Positions 59,975 to 64,000 of a stretch of 64,000 bases of DNA are shown here, piece by piece. The notes under the pieces are model-generated. The model had not been told where the DNA came from. It saw only the letters and a list, made by a program, of their open reading frames with translations, and did no database searches. The stretch covers positions 1-64,000 of the forward strand of contig JBOHFX010000002.1 of NCBI GenBank assembly GCA_050699875.1. The letters run 5' to 3'. Origin of the DNA: GCA-003244245 sp050699875 (lineage in GTDB: Bacteria > Actinomycetota > Actinomycetes > Mycobacteriales > Pseudonocardiaceae). Position numbers and translations under genes: made by a program. Within the stretch, counting starts at the first letter, position 1. Each line of letters opens with the position of its first letter.

Positions 59975-60648
59975 CGTCGGGCTCCGATGGTCGGTTGGGG
60001 CCCGGTGTCGCGCCAGACGGTGCCGCGGCGTTCGTGGGCGATGAGGTTCTCCACGGCGAGTGCGACCCGTGGGCCGATCTCGCGTTCCAGGAGGTACAGG
60101 CCCAGGTCCAGGCCCGAGGTGACGGTGGCGCAGGTAACCAGGTCGCCGTCGTCGACGACGCGGGCATCGACCGGGATCGCGCCGGTGGCCTCGAGCAGGT
60201 CGCGTCCCATGTGGTGGGTGGTCGCCGGGCGGCCTTCGATCAGGCCGGCCATCGCGAGCACCATCGAGCCGCCGCACACCGTGGCCACCGTCAGGCCCGG
60301 GCAGTCGAGGGCTTTCTTGAGCAGGCCGGGCAACGCGGTGTCAAGGGTGCGGGCGAGGACGACCGGGATGGTGCCTTCGGTGGGCTCGTCGGTGGGTTCG
60401 ACCTCGTCGGGCAGCCGACCCAGTGCCCCAGGCACCACGACCAGGTTCGCGCGGGCGGGTTGCAGTGCGGCCGTCGCGCGCAGGGACAGCGAGCCGAGCC
60501 CGCTCGGCACCTCGCGGGCGCCCTCGGCCGAGACGAGCTCGACCTCCAGGACGCCGTCGGTGACCATGCGGCCGGCCTCCAGCACCTCATACGGGGCTAT
60601 GGCGTCGAGCGGGTCGAACCCGTCGAACAAAACGATCTGCGCAAGCAC
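59971..60648 (-). CDS. DJ-1/PfpI-family protein
   Basis: A 225-residue class I glutamine-amidotransferase-like protein: LAQIVLFDGFDPLDAIAPYEVLEAG, NLVVVPGALGRLP, and the nucleophile elbow VATVCGGSMVLAMAGLIEGR with Cys. The GTG at 60648 is preferred, with TAGCGT seven bases upstream; GTG at 60666 is possible. It faces away from the GlxA-type regulator, which has the same fold in its N-terminal half. Members are isomerases, glyoxalases or proteases; activity is not certain. Confidence 0.8.
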   Translation of the reverse strand: MLAQIVLFDGFDPLDAIAPYEVLEAGRMVTDGVLEVELVSAEGAREVPSGLGSLSLRATAALQPARANLVVVPGALGRLPDEVEPTDEPTEGTIPVVLARTLDTALPGLLKKALDCPGLTVATVCGGSMVLAMAGLIEGRPATTHHMGRDLLEATGAIPVDARVVDDGDLVTCATVTSGLDLGLYLLEREIGPRVALAVENLIAHERRGTVWRDTGPQPTIGARR

Positions 60649-60787
60649 GACAGGAACGCTAGCCACAATCCATGACCGGGGGAACTGGCTGGAATGCCAT
60701 ATTCCAACGGATTCTCGCCACCTCGGTGACGAGGGGATATAAGCACATTCCTGGTCAGTGCCGTTGGCTGAAATATGCTGTGCTGCC

Positions 60788-61747
60788 ATGCACACCGTGG
60801 CCGTCCTCGCCCTAGACAAGGTCATCCCGTTCGACCTGTCCACGCCGATCGAGGTGTTCACCCGCACCCGGCTGCCCGACGGCCGCCCCGCGTACCGCGT
60901 CCGCGTCTGCGGTGTCACCCCGACCGTCGACGCCGGGGCATTCACCCTGCGCCCGCCGTGGAAGCTGGACGCCCTGGCTGACGCGGACACGATCATCCTG
61001 CCCGGCTGCGCCGAACCCACCACGGTCCCCGAGGAGGTCCTCGACGCGCTGCGGCAGGCCGCCGCCAGGGGCACCCGCATCGCGTCGATCTGCTCGGGCG
61101 CGTTCATCCTCGCCGCCACCGGACTGCTCGACGGGCACCGCGCGACCACCCACTGGCTCGGCGCCGCCGTGCTCGCCGCCCAGCACCCTTCGATCGACGT
61201 GGATCCAGACGTGCTCTACGTGGACAACGGTCAGTTCCTTACCTCGGCCGGCGCCGCGGCCGGACTGGACCTGTGCCTACACATGATCCGCCGCGACCAC
61301 GGCTCCGCGGTCGCCGCCGACGCCGCCCGCCTGTCCGTCATGCCCCTGGAACGCGAGGGCGGGCAGGCCCAGTTCATCGTCCACGACCAAGCACCCACCC
61401 CCCGGGGCTCCACCCTGGAACCCGTGCTGCGCTGGATGGAGGACAACTCCGCCAAGAACCACACCCTGGAGGACATCGCCGCACACGCCGGCATGAGCAC
61501 CCGCACCCTCAACCGCCGCTTCCGCGAACAGACCGGCACCACCCCACTGCAATGGCTGCACCGCACCCGCATCCGCCAAGCCCAATACCTGCTCGAAGCC
61601 ACCGACCACCCCCTCGACCGCATCGCCACCCAAGTCGGATTCGGCTCACCCACCGCCTTCCGCGACCGCTTCAAACGCATTGTCGGCACCAGCCCCAACG
61701 CCTACCGCACCGCCTTCCACACAAGGAGTGCAAGACGAACGGTGTAA
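60788..61747 (+). CDS. GlxA-family regulator (DJ-1/PfpI plus AraC)
   Basis: A 319-residue transcription factor. N-terminal DJ-1-like domain with VAVLALDKVIPFDLSTPIEVF and ASICSGAFILAATGLLDGHRATTHW (the Cys elbow kept), then two AraC-type helix-turn-helix motifs (ILEDIAAHAGMSTRTLNRRF-like, and IATQVGFGSPTAFRDRFKRI). TATGCT ends eight bases before the ATG, so a near-leaderless promoter is likely. It probably regulates the adjacent DJ-1/PfpI gene. Confidence 0.85.
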   Translation: MHTVAVLALDKVIPFDLSTPIEVFTRTRLPDGRPAYRVRVCGVTPTVDAGAFTLRPPWKLDALADADTIILPGCAEPTTVPEEVLDALRQAAARGTRIASICSGAFILAATGLLDGHRATTHWLGAAVLAAQHPSIDVDPDVLYVDNGQFLTSAGAAAGLDLCLHMIRRDHGSAVAADAARLSVMPLEREGGQAQFIVHDQAPTPRGSTLEPVLRWMEDNSAKNHTLEDIAAHAGMSTRTLNRRFREQTGTTPLQWLHRTRIRQAQYLLEATDHPLDRIATQVGFGSPTAFRDRFKRIVGTSPNAYRTAFHTRSARRTV

Positions 61748-61856
61748 CCGGTTCACATGGCTTCGCTACGTCCTGCAGTGTGGCGTGACCCACCCGAGCT
61801 TGCGCAGCTACGGGCTACCCGGTATGTCTCGCACTATCCGGTCACAGGAGGACGAA

Positions 61857-62099
61857 GTGTCAGGTGTGCTGCCCGAGGACCTTGCGGAGGCAGACTTGCT
61901 TCGCGAGCTGGAGCATCTCCACACGACCCGCCACGGCACTTTCCTGCACGGAGCACCTGCCGCACTGCGTGAACACAGCAACCGCACCGCGCAGCTCGAG
62001 AAGGAATACCTTCGGCGTCATCCCGAACGGGAAGTCGACCCAGCCCGGACCCGGTCCGGTGCCCGGGGTGAGGACCGGACCGAGGACACCCGCTTTTGA
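61857..62099 (+). CDS. DUF6158 small protein
   Basis: An 80-residue protein resembling the actinobacterial DUF6158 family: LLRELEHLHTTRHGTFLHG, SNRTAQLEKEYLRRHPEREV and DPARTRSGAR. The GTG start at 61857 follows AGGAGG by five bases; the frame above it (from 61680) overlaps the GlxA-type gene and is rejected. Mainly helical and charged. Function unknown. Confidence 0.75.
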   Translation: MSGVLPEDLAEADLLRELEHLHTTRHGTFLHGAPAALREHSNRTAQLEKEYLRRHPEREVDPARTRSGARGEDRTEDTRF

Positions 62100-62176
62100 C
62101 GGCGCCAGCGCGACGGACCGAGGCTTGCAACGTCGCAGTATTGGCCTTATGGCGTCAAGTGCCGCTGACTCGCTCT

Positions 62177-63949
62177 TCATGATGACGGTATGCGCTTTGG
62201 GCCGGCCTCGGGGGTTCCTGGGCTTGGTTGACCACTGATCGTAAGTGGCTTTTCAATGAGATGCGGCTCGGGCTCGGCGCCAGATGGGGCGAACCAGGGA
62301 GCATGTGCGGGCGCGTCCGGGCACAGTGTCCACTTCCGGCCGACTCGGTCGACGCCTATCGGGTACACCGTCAGGGCACCGTTGGCCTCGACGTGTAGCC
62401 GGAGAAAATGCTTGAGGTCCTGGTGGTGCAGGGGTGCGTACCCCTCGTTTCCGTGCAGGCCAAGGCAGTTGGTGGCCCAGAGGTAGCCCGACAGCCCCAC
62501 TGTTCCCCCGATACCTCCTAGCAGGGCAACTAAGCTGAGGAAGGCGACCAAGGACCACCCGCCCCCAAGCCCGAAGGCAGACGACAGCCAGGAGGCGGCG
62601 ATCATGACCCCGGCCACGCTCGCGAGTTGCAGCGTCGAATGGGCCATCCCGAGCAGGAATCGGCCGACGCCGCTGGCTTCGTGGGCGAAGCGCACCATTC
62701 CGGCCAAGGACCCGATCATGAGCAGAATGAGGAGGAAGGACGTCGGGCTCTCCCACACAGCCCGACGCAAGTCGCCGAGACTTAGCGCGACGTGGTTGTT
62801 TCTTAGATGCAATCCCAGCATGAACGCCAACAGCACTTGGACAGTGCCGAACACCGCGGCAAGGGGAAGGTTGTAGGGAGGAAGCAGCCAGATCCGCTTC
62901 CTCAGCCGTTTCGATACCCCCGGTGACGGATAGGTGCCTGCTCTGCGGTAGGCGGTGGGTCCTTCTGCTCCGGGGAGGTCCATGCGCTCGGGGAGGGTGT
63001 GGGTGGGGTGCAAGAAGGCGCCGCCGCCGCCGGAGGTGATGTGCTGGCGGCAGCCATTCTCCTCTTCGTAGCGGGCGTAATGGTGTCTTCCACTCTTGAG
63101 GTACAGCAACAGCTGGGCACCAGTCGGCTGGATGATCTCGCGCTCAAGGTACTCCACATTCCGGTCGGAATGTATTTCCTCCTGCTTCCGCCCGCTCTCT
63201 ACCTCCTTGGCCATGCACAGAATGATGCGGTCTCCGGACTGCAACTGGTCGGCTGCGACGTCGGCGAAGTACCGCAGTTGAGCTTCGTCGATGAAGGCCC
63301 CGAACTGGATGTCGATGCCCCACAGCCACCAGCCGTTCGGTAGTTTGACCGCGAAGTAGCTCCGGCGCTGGCGCGTTCTCCATCCGCCGATCCAATGGTT
63401 ACGGCAGAAGATGCTGGTGAAGTTGACCAGCCCGTCGTACCAGTCGTGGCTTCCCGGAATGGCGAACAGCTCAGGAGCTTCTCCGGAGACGCACGGGAGC
63501 GCCGCTTGGTAAGGACCCAGCATGCGGTTCTCGTACTCCACGGCGTTGGGCACGGGGTACACCTGGTCTCCCCCCATGACCAGGATCCGCCCGCGCTCGG
63601 TGGAGTAGGTCTCACCATCCCAGTCGAGCTTGAGCTCTTCCGTGGCCAGCAGCCTGGCCACGGTGTAAGTCGAATTCCACCCATCGCCGACGTCGGCCAC
63701 GTAGTCCAACCACAGATCGGCTGCCCCGGAGCGGTCCGGAACCTCGGCCGGCTCCAGCGCCTGCAACTCCCGGCTGTCGGCATAGGAGCTGAAAAGGCCT
63801 GAGAGCAGCACCCGAACAGCGGTGTCGACGAGTTGGTGGGGATCCAGCCAGCGCACCATGGGCCTGCGCACGAACCCAAGGTCGGAAGAAGAAGACGGGC
63901 GAGGCGGACACGGCGGAGGCGTGTCGGCGGAACCAGGCGTCTTGGCCAT
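62177..63949 (-). CDS. Membrane-anchored metallophosphoesterase
   Basis: A 590-residue protein. The N-terminal about 330 residues are a metallophosphoesterase-like domain, with LVMGGDQVYPVP (metal ligands), IPGSHDWYDGL (in place of the usual GNHD) and LKSGRHHYARY. From about 370 to 500 there are four or five hydrophobic helices, so the enzyme is tethered to the membrane. The C-terminal tail reads WTLCPDAPAHAPWFAPSG. ATG 63949 follows AAGGA by eight bases. Substrate unknown. The last 51 bases of the window hold nothing recognised. Confidence 0.85.
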   Translation of the reverse strand: MAKTPGSADTPPPCPPRPSSSSDLGFVRRPMVRWLDPHQLVDTAVRVLLSGLFSSYADSRELQALEPAEVPDRSGAADLWLDYVADVGDGWNSTYTVARLLATEELKLDWDGETYSTERGRILVMGGDQVYPVPNAVEYENRMLGPYQAALPCVSGEAPELFAIPGSHDWYDGLVNFTSIFCRNHWIGGWRTRQRRSYFAVKLPNGWWLWGIDIQFGAFIDEAQLRYFADVAADQLQSGDRIILCMAKEVESGRKQEEIHSDRNVEYLEREIIQPTGAQLLLYLKSGRHHYARYEEENGCRQHITSGGGGAFLHPTHTLPERMDLPGAEGPTAYRRAGTYPSPGVSKRLRKRIWLLPPYNLPLAAVFGTVQVLLAFMLGLHLRNNHVALSLGDLRRAVWESPTSFLLILLMIGSLAGMVRFAHEASGVGRFLLGMAHSTLQLASVAGVMIAASWLSSAFGLGGGWSLVAFLSLVALLGGIGGTVGLSGYLWATNCLGLHGNEGYAPLHHQDLKHFLRLHVEANGALTVYPIGVDRVGRKWTLCPDAPAHAPWFAPSGAEPEPHLIEKPLTISGQPSPGTPEAGPKRIPSS

Positions 63950-64000
63950 GCTCAACATCCTTGCAGCGGCATGTGCGGTACTTCGCCCCAGTGAGCGGCA

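Noticed and set aside
1..64000. CRISPR arrays, insertion sequences, integrase or attachment sites
   Set aside because: No regularly spaced repeats, transposase or integrase motifs, or tRNA-linked direct repeats were seen, including at the edges of the island.

Overview
The window is high-GC actinobacterial DNA, most likely from the Pseudonocardiales/Mycobacteriales side of Actinomycetota. The left end carries a block conserved in mycobacteria and relatives: a GT87-type membrane glycosyltransferase, the penicillin-binding protein ponA, a DUF5318 zinc-ribbon protein, a PadR regulator and ino1. leuS lies further right. Several genes show a TANNNT box 6-8 nt before an ATG/GTG and no Shine-Dalgarno, the mark of leaderless transcripts common in this phylum. 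No tRNA, rRNA, CRISPR array or transposase was recognised.

Layout. 0-10 kb: an LPXTG-anchored surface protein, endonuclease IV, the GT87/ponA/DUF5318/padR/ino1 block, a GPP34 protein and a flippase-like membrane protein. 10-13.2 kb: a CsoR-type operator with its DUF4396 gene, then a gene graveyard (solute-binding protein, hemerythrin, catalase, partial flippase copy), largely made by internal deletions. 13.2-17.7 kb: PhoX phosphatase, a divergent aldo/keto reductase and XRE/MmyB regulator pair, and a small ferritin-like helical protein.

18.0-43.7 kb is the highlight, an accessory island between ino1 and leuS made of two tightly packed convergent operons. The rightward arm (18015-34231) encodes a small protein with a hydrophobic segment, a giant TPR protein, a CHAT-caspase/TPR/J-like protein, a free J-like protein, a GrpE-like factor, an Hsp70 with a zinc ribbon inserted between its domains, an Hsp70-like/TPR protein and a 1000-residue caspase-like (C14) protein. 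The leftward arm (43719-34290) encodes a YidC/Oxa1 insertase fused to a TPR-like region, a Clp-type AAA+ ATPase with about four ClpN-like repeats and one AAA module, a TPR protein, a J-like protein, a GrpE-like coiled-coil protein, an Hsp70 with an added Ig-like domain, and a zinc-ribbon/TPR protein. Each arm is therefore a full Hsp70-J-GrpE set. The rightward arm adds two candidate death proteases; the leftward arm adds an unfoldase and a membrane insertase. I infer one chaperone-gated protease system, probably for stress sensing, immunity or programmed death, with substrates delivered to or sensed at the membrane. I do not recognise this exact assembly.

43.9-53.2 kb is mostly housekeeping: leuS behind a 12-codon leucine-rich leader peptide and two hairpins (a likely ribosome-mediated attenuator), an SdpI-family protein, an NTF2-like/MarR divergent pair with tandem operators, a VOC protein, ATP-dependent DNA ligase, a diacylglycerol kinase-like protein and a PhoD-like phosphatase. 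53.2-60 kb is another zone of broken genes among TetR regulators, an epimerase and an aldo/keto reductase. The right end holds a DJ-1/PfpI and GlxA/AraC divergent pair, a DUF6158 protein and a membrane metallophosphoesterase.
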